The notes under the pieces are model-generated. The model was not told where the DNA came from. It saw only the letters and a program-made list of their open reading frames with translations, and made no database searches. Positions 34,139 to 47,479 of a stretch of 64,000 nucleotides of DNA are shown here, piece after piece (the first letter of the stretch is position 1; the number at the start of each line of letters is the position of its first letter). Source of the DNA: Mercurialis annua (Eukaryota > Streptophyta > Magnoliopsida > Malpighiales > Euphorbiaceae); assembly GCF_937616625.2 (NCBI RefSeq), contig NC_065577.1:24379501-24443500 (forward strand), given 5' to 3'. The translations under genes and the position numbers were made by a program.

Positions 34139-35637
34139 GTTTGGATTCGTTTCGTATCGTTTGTAAACGTTTGGCTTAAAGCGCTAAAAAGGGGAAACGT
34201 TTGAATTTGTTTCGTAATGTTTGTAAACGTTTGGCATAAATCGCTAAAAAGGTGCAATGTTTGGATTTGTTTCGTACCTTTTTAAACGTTTAGCGAAAAT
34301 TGCTAAATTGGGGAAAGTTTTGTATTTGTTTTGTAACGTTTGTAAACATTTGGCTTATATTGCTAAAAAGGTGTAATGTTTGGTTTTGTTTCGTAACATT
34401 TGTAAACGTTCGACTTACATCGCTAAAAAGGGGAAACGTTTGAATTTGTTTTGTATCGTTTGTAAACGTTTGGCTTAAATTGCTTAAAATGTGAAACGCT
34501 TGGATTAGTTTCGTAACGTTTGTAAACGTTTGGCTTAAATTACTAAAAAGGTGAAACGCTTGGATTTGTTTCATAACATTTTTAAATGATATGTTTAAAT
34601 TGCTAAAAGGGCGAAACGTTTGGATTTATTTCGTAACGTTTGTAAATGTTTGGCTTAAATCGCTAAAAAGGTTCAATGTTTGGATTTGTTTTGTAACGTT
34701 TGTAATGATTTGACTTAAATCGCTAAAAAGGTGAAACGTTTGGATTTTTTTGTAACTTTTGTAAACGTTTGGCTTAAATCGCTAAAAAGGTGAAACGTTT
34801 GGATTTTTTTGTAACGTTTGTAAACGTTTGGCTTAAATCGCTAAAAAGGTGAAATGTTTGGATTTGTTTAGTAAAGTTTGTAAACGTTTGGCTTAAATTG
34901 CTAAAAAGGTGAAACGCTTGGATTTGTTTCGTAAGGTTTGTAAATGTTTGGCTTAAATTGCTAAAAAGGTGAAACACTTGGATTTATTTCGTAACGTTTG
35001 GCTTAAATTGCTAAAAAGGTGAAACATTTGGATTGGTTTCGTAACGTTTGTAAAATTTTGGTTTAACTTGTTGAAAAGATAAAACGTTTGGATTTGTTTC
35101 GTAATGTTTTTAAACTTTTGGCTTAAATTTCTAAAAAGGTGAAACGCTTGGATTTGTTCGTATCTTTTGTAAACGTTTGGCTTAAATTGCTAAAAAAGTG
35201 AAACGTTTGGATTTGTTTCGTAACTTTTGTAAACGTTTCGCTTAAACTGCTAAAAAGGTGAAACGTTTGGTTTTGTTTTGTAACGCTAGTAAACGTTTGG
35301 CTTAAATTGCTAAAAAGGTAAAACGTTTTGATTTATTTCGTAATGTTCGTAATCGTTTGGCTTAAATTGCTAAAAAGGAGAAACGTTTGGATTTGTTTCG
35401 TAAAGTTTATAAACATTTTGCTTAAATTTCTAAAAAGGGGAAACGTTTGGATTTGTTTTGTAGCGTTTGTAAACGTTTGTCTTAAATTGCTAAAAGGGGT
35501 AAAGGTTTTGATTTGTTTTGTAACGCTTGTAAACGTTTGGCTTAATTCACTAAAAAGGGGAAACGTTTGGATTTGTCTCATAACATTTGTAAACGTTTGG
35601 CTTAAATCGCTAAAAAGGTGAAACGTTTTTATTTATT
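34139..35637 (+). repeat. 60-bp satellite, F orientation
   Basis: F monomers run between the solo LTR and the second MITE. The marker variant GTTTTGTATTTG followed by GTGTAATGTTTGG near 34318-34390 matches those at 25.9, 27.0, 43.5 and 45.8 kb. Confidence 0.93.
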
Positions 35638-36007
35638 GGGTTAATTCCTAAAAAAATCACGAACTTTACACGAAGTTTCATTTTAATCATGATCTTTAAA
35701 AGTTGCCATTTAAAGGCACGAACTTTCAGTTTGTTTCAAATCTATGATCAAAGTAAAATTCTATGTATTTTATCCGACTAAAAATTCCTAATCCTAGATA
35801 ATCCAAATGAAAGATAATAAGATTTAATATCGATTTATAATTTGCATCTTTTATTATTGGTTTCATGAAGAATTTAGTCAACAAAATTATACTTAAATGA
35901 TAGATTTGAAACAAACTGAAAGTTCGTGCCTTTAAATGATAGTTTTTAAAGGTCATGATTAAAATGAAATTTCATGTAAAGTTCGTGATTTTTTATGGAA
36001 TTAACAG
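35638..36007. mobile_element. Mutator-like MITE, 370 bp, with 9-bp target duplication
   Basis: It starts GGGTTAATTCCTAAAAAAAT and ends with the inverse of CTGTTAATTCCATAAAAAAT. The inverted repeats extend to about 100 bp each (ATCACGAACTTTACA, TTTCATTTTAATCATGA, AGGCACGAACTTTCAGTTTG), leaving a short AT-rich centre. A perfect 9-bp repeat TTATTTATT flanks it at 35629-35637 and 36008-36016. The start GGGTTAATT and the 9-bp duplication match the MITE at 4986, while the inner sequence differs. The 76-codon frame inside is an artefact of the fold-back. Confidence 0.87.
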
Positions 36008-36127
36008 TTATTTATTTCGTAACGTTTGTAAACGTTTGGCTTAAATTGCTAAAAGGGTGAAACACTTGGATTTGTTTCGTAACGTTTGTTAATGTTTGGC
36101 TTAAATTGCTAAAATGGGGAAACGTTT

Positions 36128-36540
36128 AGAAACGTTACAAAACAAATCCAAACGTTTCACCTTTTTAGCAATTTTAGCCAAAAGTTTACAAAGGTTTTGA
36201 AACAAAACCAAACGTTTCCCCATTTCAGCGAATTAAGCCAAACGCTTACAAATGTTACAATACAAATACAAATGTTTTATCATTTTTGCGATTTAAGCGA
36301 AATGTTTACAAACGTTACGAAACAAATCCAAGAATTTCACCTTTTTAACAATTTAAGCCAAATGTTTACAAACGTTACGGAACAAAGCCAAACGTTTCAC
36401 ATTTTTTGCGATTCAAGTCAAACGTTTACAAATGTTACGAAAACAATCTAAATGTTTCATAGTTTTAGAGATTTAAACCAAATGTTACGAAACAAATCCA
36501 ATCCAAACGTTTCCCTATGTTAACGATTTAAGCCAAACGT
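36128..36540 (-). repeat. Inverted satellite island 1
   Basis: F monomers turn to R at GGGGAAACGTTTAGAAACGT and back to F at AAGCCAAACGTTTTGTTTCA. The right junction is the same as at 47868 and similar to that at 38332. Confidence 0.75.
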
Positions 36541-37876
36541 TTTGTTTCATAACCTTTATAAATGTTTGGCTAAATTCACAAAAAAGGTGAAACATTTAGA
36601 TTTGTTTCGTAACGTTTGTAAACGTTTGGCTTAAATCGCTAGAAACGTTTGGATTTGTTTCGTAACTTTTAAAACATTTGGCTTAAATCGCTAAAATGGG
36701 GAAACGTTTGGATTTGTTTTGTAATGATTGTAAACGTTTTACTTAAATCGCTAAAAATAAGTAGAGTTTGGATTAGTTTCGTAACGTTGTAAACGTTTGG
36801 CTTAAATAGCTAAAGTGGGGAAACGTTTGGATTTAATTCGTAACGTTTGTAAACATTTGGCTTAAATAACTAAAAAGGTGAAAAGTTAGGATTTGTTTTG
36901 TAACGTTTATAAACGTTTGGCTTAAATAACTAAAAAGGTGAAAAATTTGGCTTTGTTTCGTAACGTTTGTAAACATTTGGCTTAAATCGCTAAAAAGGTG
37001 AAACGTTTTGATTTATTTCATAACGTTTGTAAACGTTCGGCTTATATCGCTAAAACGGTGAAATGTTTGGATTTGTTTTCCAACGTTTGTAAACATTTGG
37101 CATAAATCGCTAAATAGGCGAAACGTTTGAATTTATTTTGTAACAACGTTTGGCTTAAATTGCTAAAGAGGTGAAACACTTGGATTTGTTTCGTAACGCT
37201 TGTAAATGTTTGGCTTTGTTTCGTAACGTTTAAAAAACGTTTGGCTTAAATTGCTAAAAATGCGAAACGTCTGGATTGTTTCGTAACGTTTTAAACGTTT
37301 GGTTTTTTTCCGTAACGTTCGTAAACGTTTGGCTTAAATTTCTAAAAATGTGAAATGTTTGGATTTGTTTTATAACGTTAATAAACGTTGAGGTTAAATT
37401 GCTAAAAAGTTGAAACGTTTGGTTTTGTTTCGTAATGTTTGTAAACGTTTTCCTTAAACTACTAAAAAGGTGAAACGTTTGGTGTTTCGTAACGTTTATA
37501 AACGTTTGGCCTAAATTGCTAAAAAGGGAAAACGTTTGGATTTGTTTCGTAGCGGTTGTAAACTTCAACTGCTAAAAAGGTGAAACGTTTCGATTTGTTT
37601 CGTAACGTTTGTAAACGTTTAGCTTAAATCGCTAATAATGTGAAACTCTTGGATTAGTTTCCTAATATTTATAAATGTTTGGCTTAAATAGCTAAAAAGG
37701 TGAAATGTTTGGATTTGTCTCATAACATTTGTAAACGTTTGGCTTAAATCGCTAAAAAGGTGAAACGTTTTGATTTATTTTGCAATGTTTGTAAACGTTT
37801 TGCTTAAATTGCTAAAAGGGTGAAATGCTCGGATTTGTTTCGTAATGTTTGTAAACGTTTGGCTTAAATCTCTTAA

Positions 37877-38332
37877 ATGGAGAAGTGTTTACAAACTTTA
37901 CGAAAAAAATCCAAACGTTTCATCTTTATAGCATTTTAAGCCAAATGTTTACAAAGGTTATGAAATAAAACCAAATGTTTCCCCATTTTAGCGATTTAAG
38001 CCAAACGTTTACAAGAATTACGAAACAAAGCCAAACGTTTAAAAAAATCCATACGTTTTACCTTTTTGCGATTTAAGCCAAACGTTTACAAATGTTACGA
38101 AACAAATCGAAACGTTTCCCCTGTTTAGCAATTTAAGCCAAACGTTTACAAACTTTACAGAACAAAACCAAATGTTTCACATTTTTATCGATTTAAAACA
38201 TTTTACAAACGTTACAAAACAAATCCAAATGTTTCACATTTATTGCGATTTAAGCCAAATGTTTACAAACGTTACGAAACAAATCTAATCAAATCGTTTC
38301 CCCATTTAAGAGTTTTAAGACAAACATATTGT
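37877..38332 (-). repeat. Inverted satellite island 2
   Basis: The island is entered at GGAGAAGTGTTTACAAACTT and left at CAAACATATTGTTTCCTAAT. Inside it, AAAGCCAAACGTTTAAAAAA and TTTTTGCGATTTAAGCC occur in the same order as in island 3. Confidence 0.72.
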
Positions 38333-41300
38333 TTCCTAATCTTTGTAAACGCTTGGCTTAAATCACTAAAAAGGTGAAACATTTGGATTTATTTCGTAAC
38401 GTTTGTAAACGTTTAGCTTAAATCACTAGAAACGTTTGGATTTGATTTGTAACGTATTAAAGATTTGGCTTAAATCGCTAAAATGGGTAAATGTTTGGAT
38501 TTTTTGTAACGTTTGTAAACGTTTGGCTTAAATCGCTAAAAATGTGAAACGTTTGAATTTGTTTCGTAACGTTTGTAAATGTTTGAATTTAAATCGGTAA
38601 AAAGCTGAAATGTTTGTATTTGTTTCCTAGCGTTTGTAAACGTTTGGCTTAAATGGCTAAAAAGGTGAAACGTTTGGTTTTATTTTGTAATGTTTGTAAA
38701 TGTTTGGCTTAAATCGCTAAATATGTGAAACATTTGGATTTGTTTCGTAATATTTATAAACGTTTGGCATTAATTGCTAAAATGGGGAAATATTTGGATT
38801 TGTTTTGTAACGTTAGTAAATGTTTGGTTTAAATTGCTAAAAAGGTGAAACGTTTGGTTTTGTTTTGTAACGTTTGTAAACGTTTCGCTTCAATCGCTAA
38901 AAAGGGGAAACATTTGGATTTGTTTCGTAACGTTTGCAAACGTTTGGCTTAAATTGCTAAAAAGGTGAAATGCATGGATTTGTTTTGTAAAGTTTGTAAA
39001 CGTTTGGCATAAATTGCTAAAAAGGTGAAACATTTGGATTTGTTTCATAACGTTTGCAAACGTTTGGCTTAAATTGCTAAAAAGGTGAAACGCTTTGATT
39101 TGTTTTGGAACGTTTGTAAACGTTTGGCTTAAATTGCTAAAAAGGTGAAACGCTTTGATTTGTTTTGGAACGTTTGTAAACATTTGGCTTAAATTGCTAT
39201 AAAGGTGAAACGCTTGGATTTGTTTCGTAATGTTCGTAAATGTTTGGCTTAAATTGCTAAAAAGGTGAAACGTTTGAATTTGTTTCTTACGTTTGTAAAC
39301 GTTTCGCTTAAATTGCTAAAAACGTGAAACGTTTGGATTTGTTTCATACGTTGGTAAATGTTTGGCTTAAATCTCTTAAAACTTGAGAAATTTGGATTTG
39401 TTTCGTAACCTTTGTAAACGTTTGGCTTAAATCGCTAAAAAGGTGAAACGTTTGGATTTATTTCATACGTTTGTAAACGTTTGGCTTAAATCGCTAAAAA
39501 GGTGAAATGTTTGGATTTGTTTCGTAACGTTTGTAAACGTTTGGTGTAAATTGCTAAAAAGGTGAAACACTTGGATTTGTTTCGTAACGTTTATAAACGT
39601 TTGGCTTAAATAGCAAAAAAGCTGAAACGCTTGTGTTTGTTTTGTGACGTTCGTAAACGTATGGGTTAAATCGCTAAAAAGGAGAAACGTTTGGATGTGT
39701 CGTAATGTTTGCCAACGTTAAGCTTAAATTGCTAAAAAGTTGATTTGTTTTGGCTTAAATTGCTAAAAAGGTGAAAATTTTGGATTTGCTTCGTAACCTT
39801 TGTAAATGTTTGGCTTAAATCACTAAAAAGGTGAAACGTTTGAATTTGTTTTATACGTTTGTAAACGTTTGGCTTAAATCGCTAAAAATATGAAATATTT
39901 GGATTTGTTTCGTAATGTTTGTAAACGTTTGGCGTAAATTGCTAAAAAGGTGAAACACTTGGATTTGTTTCATAGCGTTTATAAATGTTTTGCTTAAATT
40001 GCTAAAAAGGTGAAACGCTTGTATTTGTTTCATAACATTTGGTAACATTTTGCTTAAATTGCTAAAAAGGTGAAACGCTTGGATTTATTTCGTAACGTTT
40101 GTAAACGTTTGGTTTAAATCGCTAAAAAGGTGAAACGTTTGGATTTATTTCGTAACGTTTGTAAACACTTCGCTTAAATCGCTAAAAAGGTGAAACGTTT
40201 TTGATTTGTTTCGTAACGTTTGTAAACGTTTGCTTAAATTGATAAAAAGGTGAAACGCTTGGTTTTGTTTCGTAATGTTTGTAAACGTTTGGCTTAAATC
40301 GCTAAAAATGTGAAACGTTTGGTTTTGTTTCGTAATGTTTTAAACGTTTGGTTTTATTTCGTAACATTTGTAAACGTTTGGCTTAAATCGCTAATAAGAT
40401 GAAACGTTTCAATTTTTTTCGTAACGTTTGTAAACGTTTGGCTTAAATCGCTAAAAAGGTGAAACGATTTGATTTGTTTCGTATCGTATCGTTTGTAAAC
40501 GTTTGGCTTAAATTGCTAAAAAGGTGAAACGTTGGATTTGTTTCGTAACTGTTCTAAACGTTTGTCTTAAATTGCTAAAAAGGTGAAACGCTTTGATTTG
40601 TTTCGTAACTTTTGTATATGTTTGGCCTAAATTGCTAAAAAGAAGAAACTCTTGGATTTGTTTTGTAACGTTTGTAAGCGTTTGAATTTGTTTCATAGCG
40701 TTAATAAACATTTGGCTTAAATCGCTAAAAAGGTGAAACATTTGGATTTGATTCGTACCGCTTGTAAATGTTTGGCTTAAATTGCTAAAAAGGTGAAACG
40801 TTTGGAATTGTTTCGCAACGTTTGTATACTTTTGGCTTAAATCTCTAATAAGACGAAACGCTTGGATTTGATTGGTAACATTTGCAAACGTTTTGCTTAA
40901 ATTTCTAATAAGGTGAAACGCTTGGATTTGTTTCATAACATTTGCAAACGTTTTGCTTAAATTGCAAAAAAGGTGAAACGCTTGGATTTGTTTCGTAACG
41001 TTTGTAAAGTTTGGCTTAAATTTCTAATAAACGTGAAACATTTGAATTTGTTTCTTAACCTTTGTAAACGTTTGGCTTAAATCGCTAAAAAGGTGAAACG
41101 TTTGGATTTGTTTCGTAACGTTTGTAAACATTTGGCTTACATCAAAAAAGGTAAAATGTTTTTGATATGTTTCGTAACGTTTGTAAACCTTTGGCTTAAA
41201 TTACTACAAAGGTAAAACACTTGGTTTTATTTTCTAATGTTTGTAAACGTTTGGCTTAAATCGCTAAAAGTGTGAAACGTTTGGATTTGTTTTGTAACGT

Positions 41301-44300
41301 TTGTAAACGTTTGGTTTTGTTTTGTAGCGTTTGTAAACGTTTGGCTTAAATTGCTCAAAAGGTGGTTTGAATTTGTTTCGTAACGTTTGTAAACATTTGG
41401 CTTAAATCGCTAAAAAGGTGAAACATTTGGATTTGTTTCGTAACGTTTGTAAACGTTTGGCTTAAATCGCTCAAAAGTTGAAACATTTGAATTTGTTCGT
41501 AGCGTTTGTAAATGTTTGGCTTAAATCTCTAAAAAGGTGAAACGTTTGGATTTCTTTCGTATCGTTTGTAAACGTTTGGCTTAAATTGCTATAAAGGTAA
41601 AACACTTGGTTTTATTTTGTAATGTTTGTAAACGTTTGGCTTAAAACGCTAAAAGTGTGAAACGTTTGGATTTGTTTTGTAACGTTTTAAACGTTTGGTT
41701 TTGTTTTGTAGCGTTTGTAAACGTTTGGCTTAAATTGCTCAAAAGGTGGTTTGAATTTGTTTCGTAACGTTTGTAAACATTTGGTTTAAATCGCTAAAAA
41801 GGTGAAACATTTGGATTTGTTTCGTAACGTTTGTAAACGTTTGGCTTAAATCGCTCAAAAGATGAAACATTTGAATTTGTTCGTAGCGTTTGCAAATGTT
41901 TAGCTTAAATCGCTAAAAAGGTGAAACGTTTGGATTTATTTCGTATGGTTTGTAAACGTTTGGCTTAGATTGCTAAAAAGGTGAAACGCTTAGATTTGTT
42001 TTGTAACCTTTCTAAACGTTTAGCTTAAATCTCTAAAAAGGTGAAACACTTTGATTTGTTTCGAAATGTTTGTATATGTTTGACTTAAATTGCTAAAAAG
42101 GAGAAACGCTTGGATTTTTTTTGTAACGTTTGTAAACGTTTGACTTAATTTGCTAAAAAGGTGATACGTTTGGATTTGTTTCGTAGCGTTTATAAACGTT
42201 TGGCTTAAATCGCTTAAAAGGTGAAACATTTTGGATTTGTTTCATACCGTTGGTAAACGTTTAGTTTAAATCACTAAATAGGGAAAACATTTGGATTTGT
42301 TCATAACGTTTGTAAACATTTGGCTTAAATCGCTAAAAAGGTGAAACGTTTGGATTTGTTTCGTAACGTTTGTAAACATTAGGCTTACATCGCGAAAAAG
42401 GTGATACGTTTTTGATTTGTTTCGTAACGTTTGTAAACGTTTGGCTATAATTGTTAAAAAGGTGAAACTCTTGGTTTTTTTTGTAATGTTTGTAAACATT
42501 TGGCTTAAATCGCTAAAAAGTTGAAACGTTTGGATTTTTTTCATAACGTTTGTGATCATTTGGCTTTCATCGCGAAAAAGGTGAAACGTTTTTGATTTGT
42601 TTCGTAACGTTTATAAACGTTTGGCTTAAATTTCTAAAAAGGTGAAACACTTGGTTTTATTTTGTAATGTTCGTAAACGTTTGGCTTAAATCGCTAAAAG
42701 TGTGAAACGTTTGGATTTGTTTCGTAACGTTTTATACATTTCGTTTTGTTTCGTAGCGTTTGTATACGTTTGTCTTAAATCGCTAAAAAGGTGGTTTGGA
42801 TTTGTTTCGTAACCTTTGTAAACGTTTGGCTTAAATCGCTCAAAAGATGAAACATTTGAATTGTTCATAGCATTTGTATATGTTTGGCTTAAATCGCTAA
42901 AAAGGTGAAACGTTTCGTTTGTTTCGTATCGTTTGTAAACGTTTGGCTTAAATCGCTTAAAAGGTGAAACATTTAGATTTGTTTCGTAACCTTTCTAAAC
43001 CTTTGGCTTAAATCACTATAAAGGTGAAACGCTTTGATTTGTTTCGTAATGTTTGTATATGTTTGGCTTAAATTGCTAAAAAGGAGAAACGCTTGGATTT
43101 TTTTTTAACGTTTGTAAACATTTGGCTTAATTTGCTAAAAAGGGGATACGTTTGGATTGGTTTCGTAGCGTTTATAAACGTTTGGCTTAAATCGCTTAAA
43201 AGGTGAAACATTTGGATTTGTTTCGTACCGTTTGTAAACGTTTGGTTTAAATCGCTAAATAGGTGAAACGTTTGGATTAGATTCGTATCATTTGTAAATA
43301 GGTGAAACCTTTGGCTTAAATCGCTAAAAAGGTGAAACGATTTGATTTTTTTCATAACATTTGTAAACGTTTTGTTCAATCGCTAAAAAGGTGAAACGCT
43401 TGGATTTGTTTCGTAGCGTTTGTAAACGTTTGGCATAAATCGTTAAAAAGGTGAAATGTTTGGATTAACGTTTTAAACGTTTGGCATAAATTGCTAAAAT
43501 ATGGAAACATTTGTATTTGTTTTATAACGTTTGCAAACTTTTGGCTTAAATTGCTATAAAGGTGTAATGTTTGGTTTGTTTTGTAACGTTTGTAAACGTT
43601 CGGCTTAAATCACTAAAAAGGTGAAACGTCGTAACGTTTGGCTGAAATTGCTAAAAAGGTGTAATGTTTTGTTTTGTTTCGTAACGTTTGTAAACGTTCT
43701 GCTTATATCACTAAAAAGGTGAAACGTTTGGATTTGTTTCGTAACATTTGTAAACGTTTGGCTTAAAGTGCTAAAAGGGTGAAACGCTTCGATTGGTTTT
43801 GTAACGATTGTAAACGTTGAGCTTAAATTACTTAAAAGGTGAAATTCTTGGATTTGTTTCGAAAAGTTTGTAAACATTTGGCTTATATTTCTAAAAAGGT
43901 GAAACGCTTGGATTTGTTTAGTAACGTTTGGCCTAAATTGCTTAAAAGGTGAAACGTTTGGTTTTGTTTCGGAACATTTGTAAAGGTTTGGCTTAAATCG
44001 CTAAAAATGTGAAACATTTTGATTTGTCTCGTAACATTTTAAACGTTTTATTTTGCTTCATAACGTTTGGAAACGTTTGGCTTAAATCGCTAAAAAGGTT
44101 AAACGTTCGGATTTGTTTTGCAACGTTTGTAAACGTTAGGCTTAAATTTCTAAAAAAGTGAAACGTTTAGATTTGTTTCGTAACGTTTGTAAACGTTTGG
44201 TTTAAATCGCTAAAAAGGTGAAATGTTTGGATCTCTTTCAAAAAGTTGGTAAATGTTTGGCTTAAATCGCTAAAAATGTTCAACATTTGGATTTGTTTTG

Positions 44301-47300
44301 TAGCATTTGTAATCGTTTGGATTTGTTTCTTAATTGTTCTAAACGTTTGGCTTAAATTGCTAAAAAGGTGAAACACTTTGATTTGTTTCGTAACGTTTGT
44401 ATATGTTTGGTCTAAATTGCTAAAAAGAAGAAAATGTTGGATTTGTTTTGTAACGTTTGGATTTGTTTTATAGCGTTTATAAACGTTTGGCTTAAATCGG
44501 TAAAAAGGTGAAACGTTTGGATTTGTTTCGTACTGTTTGTAAACGTTTGGTTTAAATCGCTAAAATGGTGAAACGTTTGGATTTGTTTTGGAACATTTGT
44601 ATACGTTTGGCTTAAATTTCTAATAAGGGGAAAGCAAGGATTTTTTTCGTAACATTTGCAAACATTTTGCTTAAATTGCTATAAAGGTGAAACGCTTGGA
44701 TTGGTTTCGTAACGTTTGTAAACGTTTGGCTTAAATTGCTAATAAACGTGAAACATTTGGATTTGTTTCATAACCTTTGTAAACGTTTGTCTTAAATCGC
44801 TATAAAGGTGAAACGTTTGAATTTGTTTCGTAACGTTTGTAAACATTTGGCTTACATCGCTAAAAAGGTGAAACGTTTTTGATTTGTTTCATAACGTTAG
44901 TAAACGTTTGGCTTAAATTGCTAAAAAGGTGAAACGCTTGGTTTTATTTCGAAATGTTAGTATACGTTTGGCTTAAATCACTAAAAGTGTGAAACGTTTG
45001 GATTTCTATCGTAACGTTTTAAACATTCGGATTTGTTTTGTAATGTTTCTAAACGTTTGGTTTAAATTGCTAAAAAGGTGAAACGTTTAGATTTATTTCG
45101 TAACGTTTGTAAACCTTTGGCTTAAATTGCTAAAAAGGTGAAACATTTAGATTTGTTTCCTAACGTTTGTAAACGTTTGGCTTAAATCGCTAAAAAGATG
45201 AAACATTTGAATTTGTTTCGTAGCGTTTGTAAATATTGGGCTTAAATAGCTAAAAAGGTGAAACGTTTGGATTTGTTTCGTATCGTTTGTAAACGTTTGG
45301 CTTAAATCGCTAAAAGGGTGAAACGTTTGGATTTGTTTCGTAACCTTTCTAAACGTTTGGATAAAGTCGCTAAAAAGGTGAAACGCTTTGATTTGTTTCG
45401 TAATGATTTTATATGTTTGGCTTAAATTGCCAAAAAGGAGAAACCCTTGGATTTTTTTTGTAACGTTTGTAAACGTTTGGCTTAATTTGCTAAAAAGGTG
45501 ATGTGTTTGGATTTGTTTTGTAGCGTTTATAAACGTTTGGCTTAAATCGCTTAAAAGGTGAAACATTTGGATTTGTTTCATACTGCTGGTAAATGTTTGG
45601 TTTAAATCGCTAAATAGGTGAAATGTTTGGATTTGTTTCGTAACGTTTGTAAACATTTGGCTTAAATCGCTAAAAAGGTGAAACCTTTTGATTCTTTTAT
45701 GGAGTCGGCTTTAATCGCTAAAAAGGTGGAACGCTTGGATTTATTTCGTAGCGTTTGTAAATGTTTGGCATAAATCGTTAAAAAAGTGAAATGTTTGGAT
45801 TTGTTTCATAACATTTTAAACGTGTGGCTTAAATTGCTAAAATAGGAAAACATTTGTATTTGTTTTGTAACATTTGTAAACGTTTTGCTTAAATTGCTAA
45901 AAAGGTGTAATGTTTGGTTTTGTTTCTTAACGTTTGTAAACGTCCGACTTAAATCAGTAAAAAGGTGAAACGTTTGGATTTGTTTCGTAACGTTTCTAAA
46001 TGTTTGGCTTAAACTGCTAAAAAGGTGAAACACTTCCATTTGTTTTGTAGCAATTGTAAACGTTTGGCTTAAATTACTTAAAAGGTGAAATTCTTGGATT
46101 TGTTTCGGAACGTTTGTAAACATTTGGCTTAAATTGCTAAAAAGGTGAAACGCTTGGATTTTTTTCGTAACGTTTGTAAACGTTTGGCCTAAATTGCTAA
46201 AAAGGGGAAACGCTTGGTTTTGTTTCATAACATTTGTAAAGGTTTGGCAGAAATCGCTAACAATGTGAAACATTTGGATTTGTTTCGTAACATTTTAAAC
46301 ATTTGGTTTTCTTTCATAACGTTTGTAAATGTTTGGCTTAAATCGCTAAAAAGATGAAACGTTCGGATTTATTTTGTAACGTTTGTAAACGTTTGGTTTA
46401 AATTGCTAATAAGGTGAAACGTTTAGATTTGTTTCGTAACGTTTGTAAATGTTTGGCTTAAATCGCTAAAAAGGTGAAACGTTTGGATTTGTTTCGAAAC
46501 GTTTGTATGTTTGGCTTAAATCGCTAAAAAGGTTCAACGTTTGGATTTGTTTTGTCGCATTTGTAATCGTTTGGCTTAAATCGCTAAAAAGGTGAAACGT
46601 TTGGATTTCTTTCATAATGTTTGTAAACGTTTGACTTAAATCGCGAAAAAGGTGAAACATTTGGATTTGTTTCGTACCGTTTGTAAACATTTGGATTAAA
46701 TTGTTTAAAAGGTGAAACGCTTGGTTTTGTTTCGTAACGTTTGTAAACGTTTGGCTTAAATTGCTAAAAAGGTGAAACGCTTGGATTTATTTCGTAACGT
46801 TTGTAAACGTTTGACATAGAGGAGAAACATTTGGACTTGTTTCATAATCTTTGTAAATGCTTGGCCTAAATCGCTAAAAGGGTGAATCGTTTGGATTTCT
46901 TTCGTAATATTTAGAAACGTTTGGCTTAAATCGCTGAAAAGGTGAAACATTAGGATTTGTTTCGTAGCATTTGTAAACGTTTGGCTTAAATTGCTAAAAA
47001 GGTGAAACGCTTGGATTTGTTTCGTATCTTTTGTAAACGTTTGGCTTAAATTGCTAAAAAGGTGAAACGCTTGGTTTTGTTTTGTAACGTTTATAAACGT
47101 TTGGCTTAAATTGCTAAAAAGGTGAAACGCTGGGATTTGTTTCGTAACGTTTGTAAACGTTTGGGTTAAATTGCTAAAAATAAGAAACATTTGGATTTGT
47201 TCTTAACCTTTGTAAATGTTTGGCTTAAATCGCTAAAAAGGTGTAACATTTGAATTTCTTTCGTAACATTTGTAAACGTTTGGCTTAAATCGCTGAAAAG

Positions 47301-47479
47301 GTGAAACGTTTGGATTTGTTTCATAAAATTTGTAAACGTCTGGCTTAAATTGCTAAAAGGGTGAAACGCTTGGATTAGTTTCGTAGCTTTTGTAAACGTT
47401 TGGCTTAAATTGATATAAAGGTGAAATGCTTGGATTTGTTTTGAAATGTTTGTAAACGTTTAGATTAAATTGCCTAAAC

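Noticed and set aside
38880..39240. CENP-B box in the satellite monomer
   Set aside because: The TTTCGTAACG part resembles the start of the box, but the required A and CGGG positions are not met.
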